A stretch of 64,000 nt of DNA from a candidate division KSB1 bacterium (GTDB lineage Bacteria; Zhuqueibacterota; Zhuqueibacteria; Thermofontimicrobiales; Thermofontimicrobiaceae), in contig JAPDPQ010000028.1 in the NCBI GenBank assembly GCA_034506395.1, positions 1-64,000 on the forward strand, read 5' to 3'. The position numbers were made by a program, and so were the translations under genes. Shown piece after piece: positions 21,001 through 26,211 of this stretch (positions within the stretch are counted from its first letter, which is position 1; every line of letters begins with the position of its first letter). The notes under the pieces are model-generated. The model did no database searches, was not told the origin of the DNA, and saw only the letters and a list, made by a program, of their open reading frames with translations.

Positions 21001-21510
21001 TTTAAAAGTAGCTAAGCTACTATGAGTAATGACGAATGTCGCAGATGAACCAGAATCGATGACCGTGTCATTTTTCTCCAACGTCTCAATCGTGACGAAA
21101 TAACCAGAGGCAGCCAGCGTATCATTTCGAATGATGGCGACTTTTAGGCCGACGACTTTATCGCCTGAAATCAAATTGCCAGTCGAATCTCGCACCACGG
21201 TGATGACGCTGCCGCTCCCAGTAGCCGTTAGCCCACCATTGAGCACCAGGGGATCAGTGGCACTGGCAATCTCCGCCTCAGCAACGTTGAACCCAACTGG
21301 AAAAGTAATTCGGATTTTTCCATCGGCTGGCAAGCCGACAACCGAACCATTACCGACGGTTGATGTTCGAAATGAAAAGGTATAAATCGTAAAGGCACCG
21401 GCCTTGTTATCGGAAGGGGTTGCGATCACTGAGGTCAACTGACCAGCTTGAACTAAACCTGATATACTAAAAATAAAAATCACTAACCAGGACAAAGACT
21501 TCCAATTCAT
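9025..21510 (-). CDS. Giant secreted surface protein: 20 tandem Ig-like domains, CARDB-like domains and C-terminal sorting domain
   Basis: The 4161-residue product starts at the ATG at 21508-21510, behind a GAGG site. Residues 1-22 form a signal peptide (hydrophobic core LVIFIFSISGLV). Residues 166-2109 are 20 tandem ~97-residue beta-rich domains with a recurring core (DHF, AGxPFxITITA, LSDxTGTI, GxWTGNVTIT, SNxFNV). Next come two related ~90-residue domains (GYDAYNNYV, GYDAGKNFI), then a Big_1/invasin-like domain (VILLSANPSVIPANGSS), and then a long series of CARDB-like domains (SRGQxxVxVxVxNxG). The last ~95 residues (YPNPFGSP, DVDIKIYTLVGELVW, NGVYIIYIKTG, ending AVIK) match the FlgD-like/type IX-style C-terminal sorting domain of FCB bacteria. 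Likely role is a cell-surface stalk, adhesin or S-layer-type protein; the binding target is unknown. It forms a single transcription unit. Confidence 0.9.
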   Translation of the reverse strand: MNWKSLSWLVIFIFSISGLVQAGQLTSVIATPSDNKAGAFTIYTFSFRTSTVGNGSVVGLPADGKIRITFPVGFNVAEAEIASATDPLVLNGGLTATGSGSVITVVRDSTGNLISGDKVVGLKVAIIRNDTLAASGYFVTIETLEKNDTVIDSGSSATFVITHSSLATFKFDPIPNQVAGSNFSIKITAKDFYNNTVTSFNGVVALSDLTGSVVPDTTTNFISGVWNGTVLITRTHADNKITATSQNKTGNSNTFVVSPGSLHHFAFQPISSPQTAGIGFPITITAEDAYNNIVTTFTNSATLSDNTGSIAPTMTSAFSGGQWAGTVTITKKQRDVRITVSANSVSSQSQSFNVQANSVDHFELASIASQTAGVPFLIEVTARDQYNNQVDQFDETVNISDDTGTLTPTVSGNFVDGYWAGNVTITKAKTNNIIRVQRTANGTQSGSSNGFDVGFNTLDRFEFYPIGSPQTAGVMFQVRIVAKDAHGNTVSNFTGMTATLSDLTNTISPNTTGPFNQGEWIGNVMITKSWLANRISVTYGSKSGTSNDFNVNAHDLDHFQFAFISSPHFAGQSFQITITAEDIYGNRVTSFSNAVTLNDATGSIYPTSTSNFAQGQWSGAVRITKSQSDVTITATRGSITGQSNPFNIEPASLDHFSIATIGTKAAGVPFAITVTAKDTFENRVTNFNGTVSIQDLTGTITPNASGAFDLGQWSGDVTITQVRNGDQITVTNSGGSQTGTSNSFDVIAGNIDHFEISNIASPKTAGVSFAVTITAKDANNATVTSYNGTVNLSDLSGTISPIVTTNFVNGVWTGDVTITRSYTNNKITATGAGKSGSSNLFNIQSNSLTHFSFATITSPKTAGQPFSITISARDNYENIVTSFSGTATLSDNTGSLSPTASGPFSNGEWTGNVTITKAQNDVEITATQGGANGTSNKFNVQAAALHHFSLNNISSQQSNIPFNITVIARDQYNNIATQFAAKVTISDKTNTISPTLSDNFANGQWSGNVTITQAYTNNAITVTRQGGTETGTSNNFDVTASAVDHFVISTIGNQIAGQPFSITIRAEDAANNLVTSFNGTASISDLTSSITPKTTGSFTGGQWSGSVTITKSRAGNTITASSAGKTGTSNAFNVDPAALDHFRLSSITSPQVAGTAFSITITAEDAYNNKATSFTGTVNLSDNSGSITPSVSSAFSSGEWTGNVTITKSITDNVIQVTGAGKTGQSNGFNVIAASLHHFVLGTITTQSAGSPFAISVTAQDNYGNTATQFTGKVNISDKTNTISPTASGNFINGQWTGNVVIAQAYANNVITVVRQGGSETGSSNSFDVISSSVDHFVISSISNQVAGQPFSISIRAEDSNNNLVTNFTGVASLSDLTNTINPTTTGSFSGGQWSGSVTITKSRTNNTITVTSSGKAGISNSFNVNPASLDHFRVSTIGSPQVAGQPFSITITAEDVYENKVTSFINTVNLSESTNSITPTVTTNFSSGEWTGQVTITKTYTDNIINVSGSGKSGQSNKFNINPANLHHFVIGTISTQAAGVPFAIAVTAQDNYGNTATQFTGKVNISDKTNTISPTESGNFSNGRWTGNVVISQANSNDVITVVRQGGSETGNSNGFDVISSSIDHFVISTINNQVAGQPFAITIRAEDKNNNLVTSFTGTATLSDLTNTISPTTTTNFTGGQWSGNVTITKSRTGNTITATSSGKAGTSNAFNISPAGLDHFRFQAIPSPQVAGNPFSITIYAEDPYGNQVTSFLQTANLSDPTGTISPAVTSNFSNGSWTGNVTITKSQTDVTITASQSGKSGQSNIFNVNPGALASFQIGNISTQAAGEPFAITVTALDAYNNIATQFTGTVNISDLTNTITPTISGNFSAGKWTGNVTITQVRQNNRITVTNTGGSQTGQSNLFNVIASSVDHFVFDNITSPKTAGVPFQITITAKDKDNNTVTGFTGTAALSDLSGTISPTTTGNFVNGVWQGNVTITKSWSNNQITATSSGKAGQSNAFSVVHNVLDHFEFANIPSPKTAGVSFPITIKAKDIYNNVVTSYNSSVILTDNTGTITPTSTTNFTSGEWTGNVRITKKQNDVYIVASGSGKLGQSNFFNVIPNNPVLLKIRDAAGGSGVEVGALNMSLDDKITLYAAGYDAYNNYVRDIISNWRASGTLDQPSPTLGRFTVFDPKTPGTSGKIHADSTGLQSDSTGTITVGSIAYVKVRTAPDGAGIELGNTTITADQNLVLYCAGYDAGKNFIGDVSVQWRSIGILTPSVNDTGKSVNFQPTKAPASGRIIADHPTAIDDSTGIITIVPGAPVGVILLSANPSVIPANGSSTSIISSEKIKDADGNTIAKNTQFTVTTTLGTITTTDVNPLIQGVQVAADDSGKIQFTLRSATVGGTAYVSVSSVNGSAVGNVVVTMSNLNIVSISSSKTAVSRGQANVPVDVVVQNLGTSTITNLSAGLIFKGPAPLFENRNADFPSVVRTDGITSIPGGANRTLTFNVSVSGTAKTDTVTIDAWISGEISSVTVTDTFAVTKHKWEVQTPPLLRITRINSLLSEVAQGRANVAVSMRVLNQGQASANISSTALSFWSNNFGKDVTSEYQIVPAPNNPTVVPGTAVPQIFNYLVSVSTGASLGEVVINGRLTGSDANSGTTVVVNVADTTHKWQVKPAPLVGIKQFSPSQSVVTKNQTMPWQLIMVIENKGGTVVKLDSASVAFFLVGNNISSQYSVVKPTKFQKSGTNLLAAGGIDTLKFIVTKTGSSVGQVVITGKPFLRDQASGNPISIDETYAGIIVQEPAALRITNLIPSQNSVTRNQGQDWTVKVILNNEGGSDIAMVLQPTKTFLTFSLANDFVIKYPTALNSGRLTLPGGTIDTLTYIIDGTTMTTGNCFISARVTGVQTTSGDTTVATFQRTTPIVIEQPARLKIVSVINQAQNAPFVNRGQVFSLLVTLENNGQDEIKQATVTMTSNRGSIPGGMSKVFTDITGNGGRKEQAFSIKADSSAAATEVFQVKITSAEAQNTKEPAAVIYESASDSTESVVIQNPATFQITNVISPDTIRASQIEPWKIALVVRNTGMAAAAIQAPAPENIVIKVNNIDHHDYIIAPPMELQGGGLILSGGRTDTLVYTVTISPTNAGPASIEAVLSANDRNNQKLLISPARRDFFIRSSAAVQLLRTEVLCNNYDGAKGLVNRGQNFAVRLTLQNLGRKKVKDVRVKLTNTGGSIITQPQLSIPSIEYNETRFADFDVIANPNQTDLNEVFTSAIESAIEFDTGLPADIDNTANNKARIAVYDSAKLALTAWAIDSVFTTNQSFQVKALVRNLGVMPADVDDSGVLRLSVPKDYRIIVGSDSIPNSHIKLFKPNQELEWTIVTPEYASGPDTIILAIDVAPKDKNIDQRALVAQRTDTIVVRTLATNILYKTVIAEPSGATDRIVSTYQTFKVKSDIQFSDNLKDVTATLILPDAEPTYNFHSTINPTQSVQKGVPVYWSIDAPPVPDGDFRLFQIRITAKERGTPKVYLDSLWVKTVARAKLKFVRGIAYPEAAKNGKLRVGRPFGIKVEIKNYGVAGVAGAGELELNLGSTGCRLADTTDTLVKSFVVDSALTWNLIAPDVPTSTSPIIIKYLKKPNDENTNLPAFDDDSTFTRLDVATVSGGSIGIALKLLGPAGAVDGVISTQQIIRVEANVTAIGVDSLRARLLPGDFSFDADIKPTQSFRSGESVQWRLNAPVDARSRADVQVYAWGYDQQDETVLIQSDTVGLSFAVIRRAEAEVIAAIVSPMGATDGKVSVGQKFTVRAHLENYGDASFTNDPYYLELVLPANYTTQDPLRRATTGHQEVEWLIEAPAQPMPAATIEVRVPATLGPKDENSGAEAHFWQEKRRSFFAIETIRKTVIISTIDINRTPNTVVKGQTQVPMMGIRIFNQQEDEFSNNVILNGFNLVIKDRLGNPIENPAQVISRVAVTDYHDHDRIYGQVTSFNTGAVIPLVLSQPDTVHPGRADSIDVIIDIAAEPTINSVCFSINGDSNIFVQEALTFNRPQLKNLLDQSGANLKLASDFCLIKADNLKEYFANYPNPFGSPSRPTTTITYYLTQDTDVDIKIYTLVGELVWSRSYRASDPQGRKGPHDGDVVWDATNDKGYRVLNGVYIIYIKTGTGETAMTKAAVIK
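15184..21015 (-). repeat. Protein-coding tandem array of 20 Ig-like units with a three-unit higher-order period
   Basis: Twenty units averaging 292 bp encode residues 166-2109 of the giant protein. Three unit types alternate. Type A (units 3, 6, 9, 12, 15, 18) lacks the SP pair and has an RxGG/NSGG-type insertion near its end. Type B (4, 7, 10, 13, 16, 19) has LSDLT/LSDLS. Type C (5, 8, 11, 14, 17, 20) has SPxxAG, AEDxYxN-type and SGEWTGN-type cores. Units 1 and 2 are B-like and C-like. The six A-B-C trimers span 15184-20436, about 875 bp each. Confidence 0.85.
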
Positions 21511-22263
21511 CTTGTTTACCTCACCAATTTTTTATTAGGCAAAATAATCTAAGTAAATCGACCAGCGCTGAAAGGCGAAGATGCAGAATCTCGGGTCATG
21601 TCTGTTGTAGGGAATTGAGCATCATGTGCTCTTTGATAATACTAAGTCGCTACAAATATTATGCCGTGTTCATTTTTTGTTATTGTCTTTTTTTCGTCCT
21701 GCAAATCAATATTAATAAAAATTTTTAAAGACAATGCTGGATCTAGAATTTATCAAGAATGTAACACTGTCTCTTTATAATACAGGTTTCGTTAATTTTT
21801 TTTAAACTTCGAGGTAGCCAATCCATGAGAAATGATCTGACCAAATATTTGCCATCCTAAGAATTACTCATGGCGGGTTATTTTCAAATTAATGCCGCGA
21901 TTCGGTTTGCACCAACTCAAACAGATCAAAATATATAAAAAAAAATTGAAACATGAAAGCAAATATTAAGCCGATTTAAAAATGACTACCAGTGGTTAAA
22001 ATTTTCCCTTGACATATTAATCGAATTTCTATATATTACACCAAATTCATATTAGCTCCGCTATTTTAAGCTAAGGCCTTGATCTTAACAACCTAAAGTG
22101 ACCTCGATGCGCAAAAATTGCTCCATCGCAGACTATCCAATTTCTCTCATTTTAACTTCATGTGCTTTTTATATAAACCGAAATCCGTAGCTATGCATTT
22201 GCAGCGCTTATCAGTATTGAATCCATCAACGAATTTTTAAATTCAGTTTACGGGAGGAAAAAT
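21511..22263. other. Divergent intergenic region between giant surface gene and sugar-cluster operon
   Basis: This AT-rich 750-bp region must hold promoters for both flanking genes. A strong plus-strand promoter candidate is listed separately. For the minus-strand giant gene only a GAGG ribosome site and a small hairpin in the leader (GAGCA, TGCTC, near 21618-21632) are visible. I recognise no known riboswitch. Confidence 0.45.
22009..22037 (+). promoter_or_regulatory. Sigma-70-type promoter for the sugar-oxidation cluster
   Basis: TTGACA at 22009-22014 and TATATT at 22032-22037 are separated by exactly 17 bases, near the sigma-70 consensus. The predicted start site near 22044 would give a leader of about 220 bases before the DoxX-like gene, long enough to hold regulation, though no known element was recognised in it. 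Confidence 0.6.
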
Positions 22264-22746
22264 ATGCCCAAGAATAAGCTCGCAAATTACTCGACCTTCC
22301 AATTGACTGCTTTAGTGATTCTAAGAATGATGATCGGTTGGCATCTGCTTTATGAGGGCATTTCAAAACTCATAAATCCCTATTGGTCATCGGCAAGCTA
22401 TTTGATGGAATCGAAGTGGATTTTCTCTGGCTGGTTTCAATCCATCGTTGCGAATCCCACGGCATTAAAGGTCGTTGATTTTTTGAACGAATGGGGACTG
22501 GTCGCAATCGGCCTTGGGCTGATTGCTGGGATATTGACTCAAGTCGCCACGATCGCGGGCCTGGTGTTATTGCTGCTATATTATCTTGCAACGCCTCCGC
22601 TAGTTGGCTTGAGCTACTCGATTCCGAGCGAGGGAAGCTATCTAATTATCAACAAGACGCTAATCGAAGCCGCTGCTTTGTTGGTCCTGGCAGTTTTTCC
22701 AACAGGCAAAAAGATCGGTTTCGATGCATTGTTTTTCAAAAAATGA
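22264..22746 (+). CDS. DoxX-family small membrane protein
   Basis: The 160-residue protein has four hydrophobic segments (around 14-33, 72-91, 95-112 and 130-148) and the N-terminal ILRMMIGWHLLYEGISKL signature of the DoxX/DoxD family. It starts at an ATG six bases after GGGAGG. Family members include the small subunit of thiosulfate:quinone oxidoreductase, but most have no defined role. As first gene of the sugar-oxidation cluster, it could link electrons from the oxidoreductases to the membrane; that is inference. A 112-base spacer separates it from the next gene. Confidence 0.8.
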   Translation: MPKNKLANYSTFQLTALVILRMMIGWHLLYEGISKLINPYWSSASYLMESKWIFSGWFQSIVANPTALKVVDFLNEWGLVAIGLGLIAGILTQVATIAGLVLLLLYYLATPPLVGLSYSIPSEGSYLIINKTLIEAAALLVLAVFPTGKKIGFDALFFKK

Positions 22747-22858
22747 GAGATAACATGTGTGCATCAATCCGAATCATCAAAGTGATAAATTTGCCTTGAG
22801 GAATGATTAAATCGAAAATTTTTTATCGAGCTTTTTAAACATGAGGAGGCTAAATCCA

Positions 22859-24517
22859 ATGAGTCAGGAAAACGAAAGAGAACAAATAGAGTTGAGTTCC
22901 AGCAAAAAAACTGGAGTGAAACGAAGGGATATCCTGAAAGGCTTGGCCACATTGCCGATTTTTGGAGGCTTCATCTATGCATTCCTGGTGAAACGCTCCA
23001 AAGATAGCACTAAAAAACAAGCGATTTTAGAGGAACTTGGCATCAAGCCGATATCACCGGCAGAACAAGCTCCAACTGTTAAGCCTTCTGCCCCAGCAGT
23101 GATCACTGGCAAGCCGAGTGAGACGATTCGTCTGGGAATTATCGGCAACGGTGGCCGGGGCGAGAGCCTGATTCGCGCGGCCGGCTTTGCCCATCCGGAT
23201 TGGATCGAAGAACAACGGAAAAAAGCGCAGGAGAACAAGTTGCATACCGGACTGCGCGATTGGTTGAATCAGGACGATCTGAATGTGGTTCTCACCGCTG
23301 TGTGCGATGTATTCGATGTTCGAGCGGAACGGGGGCTGGCTGCTGCTAAAAATGAGCTCCGTCCTGGGGGTGCTTCTCGACCTTTGCCTGGGGCAAAGCG
23401 CTTTCGACATTATCAGGACCTGCTCAATAGCCCAGATGTTGATGCTGTCATCATCGCGACACCTGACCACTGGCACGCGCAGATGGTCATCGATGCTGTG
23501 GCAGCAGGCAAGCATGTCTATTGCGAAAAATGCATGACGCGAACGGAAGAAGAAACGCATAGAATGTACGCCGCTGTAAAAAACTCTAACATCGTCTTTC
23601 AATTAGGCCATCAGAACCGACAATTAGAGAGCCATGAGAAAGCCAAAGAGCTAATCCAGAAGAATATTTTGGGCAAGATCACGCTGGTCGAAACGACCAC
23701 CAACCGTAATTCCCCCGATGGTGCGTGGTATTATGAAATTCACGAAAAGGGTAGCCCCGAGACGATCGATTGGGAACTTTTTCAAGGGCCTGCGCCTCAT
23801 AAAGTGCCATTCAGTCTCGAACGTTTCTTCCGCTGGCGCTGTTGGTTCGATTACGGGACAGGGCTTTCGGGTGACCTGCTCTCTCACGAATTTGATGCGA
23901 TCAATCAGATTCTGGAATTGGGTATTCCAAAAACAGCGGTCGCTTCGGGCGGAATTTATTATTTCAATGAGTCCTGGCCTAAAAAAGATGAATATAAGAT
24001 GACGGAAATGCGCGATGTCCCTGATGTGTTTAACGTCGTTTTTGAATACCCAGACCGCGACCTGACCCTGATTTATAGCGCCACCTTAGCCAGCAATAAG
24101 GAGCGCGGTAAGCTGATCATGGGGCATGATGCGTCATTGCGCGTAGGTTGGGACCTGGAGGTCTATGCGGATCGGGAATCCACCCGCTATAAAGAGAAAA
24201 TCGATAAAGGCATGATCGATCCATCGCTGCCATTGTTCACCTATACCCCTGGTGCCAAAGGAGTGGATGCCATTACTTCCGCCACTCAGAAATATTTCGC
24301 CAGCCGTGGCCTGCTTTATACCTATCGTGAAGGCAAACGGGTGGATACAACTTTTCTCCACATCAAAGATTGGTTGGATTGCATCCGCAATGGCGGAAAG
24401 CCCAAGTGCGATGTCGAGCAGGGATTCCAAGAAGCCATCACCTGCCATATGGCGACTCAATCCTATCTGCTGGGACGAAAGGTGGAATGGGATCCTGTGG
24501 CGAGGAAGATTGTTTGA
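22859..24517 (+). CDS. Gfo/Idh/MocA-family oxidoreductase with twin-arginine-type N-terminus
   Basis: The start at 22859 was chosen because GAGGAGG sits nine bases upstream; the in-frame upstream start would overlap this site. The 552-residue product begins with a twin-arginine-like signal (KRRDILKGLATLPIFGG, then a hydrophobic stretch), implying export after folding with bound cofactor. A Rossmann NAD(P)-binding domain follows (RLGIIGNGGRGES, DAVIIATPDHWHAQM, GKHVYCEK), then the Gfo/Idh/MocA C-terminal domain. The EKCMTRT motif corresponds to the family's EKPxA segment with Cys in place of Pro. Exported members of this family oxidise or reduce sugars with a tightly bound nucleotide. With the DUF1080 and TIM-barrel neighbours, a 3-keto-sugar or glycoside pathway is likely; the substrate is not known. 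Confidence 0.85.
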   Translation: MSQENEREQIELSSSKKTGVKRRDILKGLATLPIFGGFIYAFLVKRSKDSTKKQAILEELGIKPISPAEQAPTVKPSAPAVITGKPSETIRLGIIGNGGRGESLIRAAGFAHPDWIEEQRKKAQENKLHTGLRDWLNQDDLNVVLTAVCDVFDVRAERGLAAAKNELRPGGASRPLPGAKRFRHYQDLLNSPDVDAVIIATPDHWHAQMVIDAVAAGKHVYCEKCMTRTEEETHRMYAAVKNSNIVFQLGHQNRQLESHEKAKELIQKNILGKITLVETTTNRNSPDGAWYYEIHEKGSPETIDWELFQGPAPHKVPFSLERFFRWRCWFDYGTGLSGDLLSHEFDAINQILELGIPKTAVASGGIYYFNESWPKKDEYKMTEMRDVPDVFNVVFEYPDRDLTLIYSATLASNKERGKLIMGHDASLRVGWDLEVYADRESTRYKEKIDKGMIDPSLPLFTYTPGAKGVDAITSATQKYFASRGLLYTYREGKRVDTTFLHIKDWLDCIRNGGKPKCDVEQGFQEAITCHMATQSYLLGRKVEWDPVARKIV

Positions 24518-24762
24518 ATTGAAAAAATAACCAAATCCCAAACTCCAAATATCTAACAATAGTCAATGGCCGAATTCCAATTTTCAAACCCTTTCGAATC
24601 AATAAGTGCTTGGAGCTGGGAAAAGTGAGTTTTGCGATTTGGTTGGGATTTGGGTTTTGGAGTTTGGAATTTACAGATATAACCGCTAAGATGCAGAAAG
24701 ATCAACAATCATTTCTTTGCTCCTTAGCGGTTACGCGTGAACTAAAAAGGAAAGGTCAATTT
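24518..24762. repeat. Nested inverted repeats between oxidoreductase and MFS genes
   Basis: An outer inverted pair joins 24529-24547 (CCAAATCCCAAACTCCAAA) with 24646-24672 (TTTTGGAGTTTGGAATTT and preceding GGGATTTGG). To the right, an 11-bp perfect stem joins 24680-24690 (TAACCGCTAAG) and 24723-24733 (CTTAGCGGTTA). The second pair belongs to the CTTAGCG/GCGGTTA-type elements common in FCB genomes. An open frame crosses this region into the MFS gene, but the real gene begins at 24763. Confidence 0.6.
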
Positions 24763-26001
24763 ATGGGTGAAAATCTGAATAATCCAAAGTCTATTACTGC
24801 TGCCAAAATCCAGCTCAGCATCATGATGTTTCTGCAATATGCTATCTGGGGCGCCTGGGCGCCTGTGCTGTCTGCTTATTTAATGAACAATCTGGGATTC
24901 AGCGGAACCCAGGTCGGCTTCATTTATAGCCTGCTGCCGCTGGCAACGATCATTTCACCATTCATTGGTGGACAAATTGCTGACCGCTATTTTCCTACTC
25001 AATATGTACTCATGTTCTTACAATTAATCGGCGGCGGATTGTTGATTGCCATGTCCTTTATTACCGACTATACTGCTCTGGCCTGGCTGATGTTCATCTA
25101 TTGCGTTTTTTACGCCCCTACTCTTGCCTTGACCAATTCCATCGCCTTCATCAATTTAAAAAATTCAGAAAAAGAATTCGGCGCAATTAGGGTCTGGGGA
25201 ACCATCGGTTGGATCGCAGCAGGAGTGATCTTGATGGTTTGGCGTACCTTGGCTAAATCGACCCCCGCCATTGGCTTGCAGGGCGATACGCTGTTTCTGG
25301 CAGGTGTCTTTTCGATCATCATGGGGCTCCTGTCATTCAAGTTGCCGCACACGCCGCCCAAAAAAGAAGCTGCTAAACCCTGGGCATTTTTAGAAGCCAT
25401 CAAAATGCTCAAGGACACCAATTTCCTGATTTTTGCCATTATCTCGTTTGTGGTCGCCACCGAGCTGCAATTCTATTATGTTTTGACCTCTCCATTTTTA
25501 ACCTCGACGAAGATTGGCGTGGCAGAATCGGCCGTTTCTGGGGTGATGGTCATTGCCCAGATTGCCGAGATTTTTGTGATGGCATTCTTGCTGCCCTGGG
25601 TGATTGAGAAATATGGCATCCGAAAAACCATGGTGTTCGGCATCTTAGCCTGGCCCATTCGCTACATTATCTTTTCCATCGGCTATCCCTCCTGGCTGGT
25701 AATCGCTTCGCTGGCACTGCATGGCTTCTGTTATGTGTTCTTCTTTGTCGCCGCCTATATTTATGTGGACAAAGTCGCCCCCGCTGACATCCGAGCCTCG
25801 GCCCAGAGTCTGATCGCCATCGTCATTCTCGGATTCGGCAATTTTGTCGGGAGCAATTTTTCAGGTTGGATTCAGAAATTGTTCACAACTGATGCTGGCA
25901 CCAATTGGACGAAGGTTTTTATCGTGCCGACTATATTGACAATTTTGTGTGCCGTGATTTTTATGCTGTTTTTTAGGGATGAAAAAGTGAAAAGCAGGTA
26001 A
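24763..26001 (+). CDS. MFS transporter, nucleoside:H+ symporter (NupG)-like
   Basis: The 412-residue protein starts at the ATG at 24763, preceded by AAAGGAAAGG; further upstream the frame only runs through repeat DNA. About twelve membrane helices are visible. The N-terminal FLQYAIWGAWAPVLSAYL, followed by GFIYSLLPLATIISPFIGG and IADRYF, matches the nucleoside-symporter branch of the major facilitator superfamily (PF03825). RVWGTIGWIAAG also fits. Members occur next to Gfo/Idh/MocA and TIM-barrel genes in FCB and planctomycete sugar loci. Here it probably imports the cluster's sugar or nucleoside-like substrate across the inner membrane. Substrate specificity cannot be read from the sequence. 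Confidence 0.85.
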   Translation: MGENLNNPKSITAAKIQLSIMMFLQYAIWGAWAPVLSAYLMNNLGFSGTQVGFIYSLLPLATIISPFIGGQIADRYFPTQYVLMFLQLIGGGLLIAMSFITDYTALAWLMFIYCVFYAPTLALTNSIAFINLKNSEKEFGAIRVWGTIGWIAAGVILMVWRTLAKSTPAIGLQGDTLFLAGVFSIIMGLLSFKLPHTPPKKEAAKPWAFLEAIKMLKDTNFLIFAIISFVVATELQFYYVLTSPFLTSTKIGVAESAVSGVMVIAQIAEIFVMAFLLPWVIEKYGIRKTMVFGILAWPIRYIIFSIGYPSWLVIASLALHGFCYVFFFVAAYIYVDKVAPADIRASAQSLIAIVILGFGNFVGSNFSGWIQKLFTTDAGTNWTKVFIVPTILTILCAVIFMLFFRDEKVKSR

Positions 26002-26113
26002 TTTGGCGACTGGGGAATTAGGAATCGGGATCGATTCTGAATATTGCCACGACCACTTTAAAAGAGGAAATTAAATAATTCATAGATAATATAGCGAGCT
26101 GAAGAATGAACAC

Positions 26114-26183
26114 TCTCCCATAGAAATGAAATCCCACCGAATCTCTTCATTTCGTTTCTATGGCATTCCAATTCTGTGGGAGA
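26114..26183. promoter_or_regulatory. Nested inverted repeat before second oxidoreductase
   Basis: CCATAGAAA (26118-26126) pairs with TTTCTATGG (26155-26163), and TCTCCCA (26114-26120) pairs with TGGGAGA (26177-26183). The two stems share CCA at 26118-26120, so they are alternatives rather than one structure. The right arm ends 18 bases before the AGGAGG site of the gene at 26212, where switching could affect translation. This is structural evidence only. Confidence 0.45.
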
Positions 26184-26211
26184 AAAAAGATTCTTATCAA
26201 GGAGGCCAAAT

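Noticed and set aside
15184-21015. Tandem repeats considered as a CRISPR array or satellite
   Set aside because: The ~292-bp unit encodes a conserved ~97-residue domain and has no short-repeat/spacer structure.
9541-21385. Many plus-strand frames of 60-145 codons opposite the giant gene
   Set aside because: Their repeated sequence content simply mirrors the repeat units on the other strand, with no ribosome sites or protein families.
21511-21700. Possible cyclic-di-GMP or other riboswitch in the giant gene's leader
   Set aside because: Only a small GAGCA/TGCTC hairpin was found; no conserved riboswitch core was recognised.
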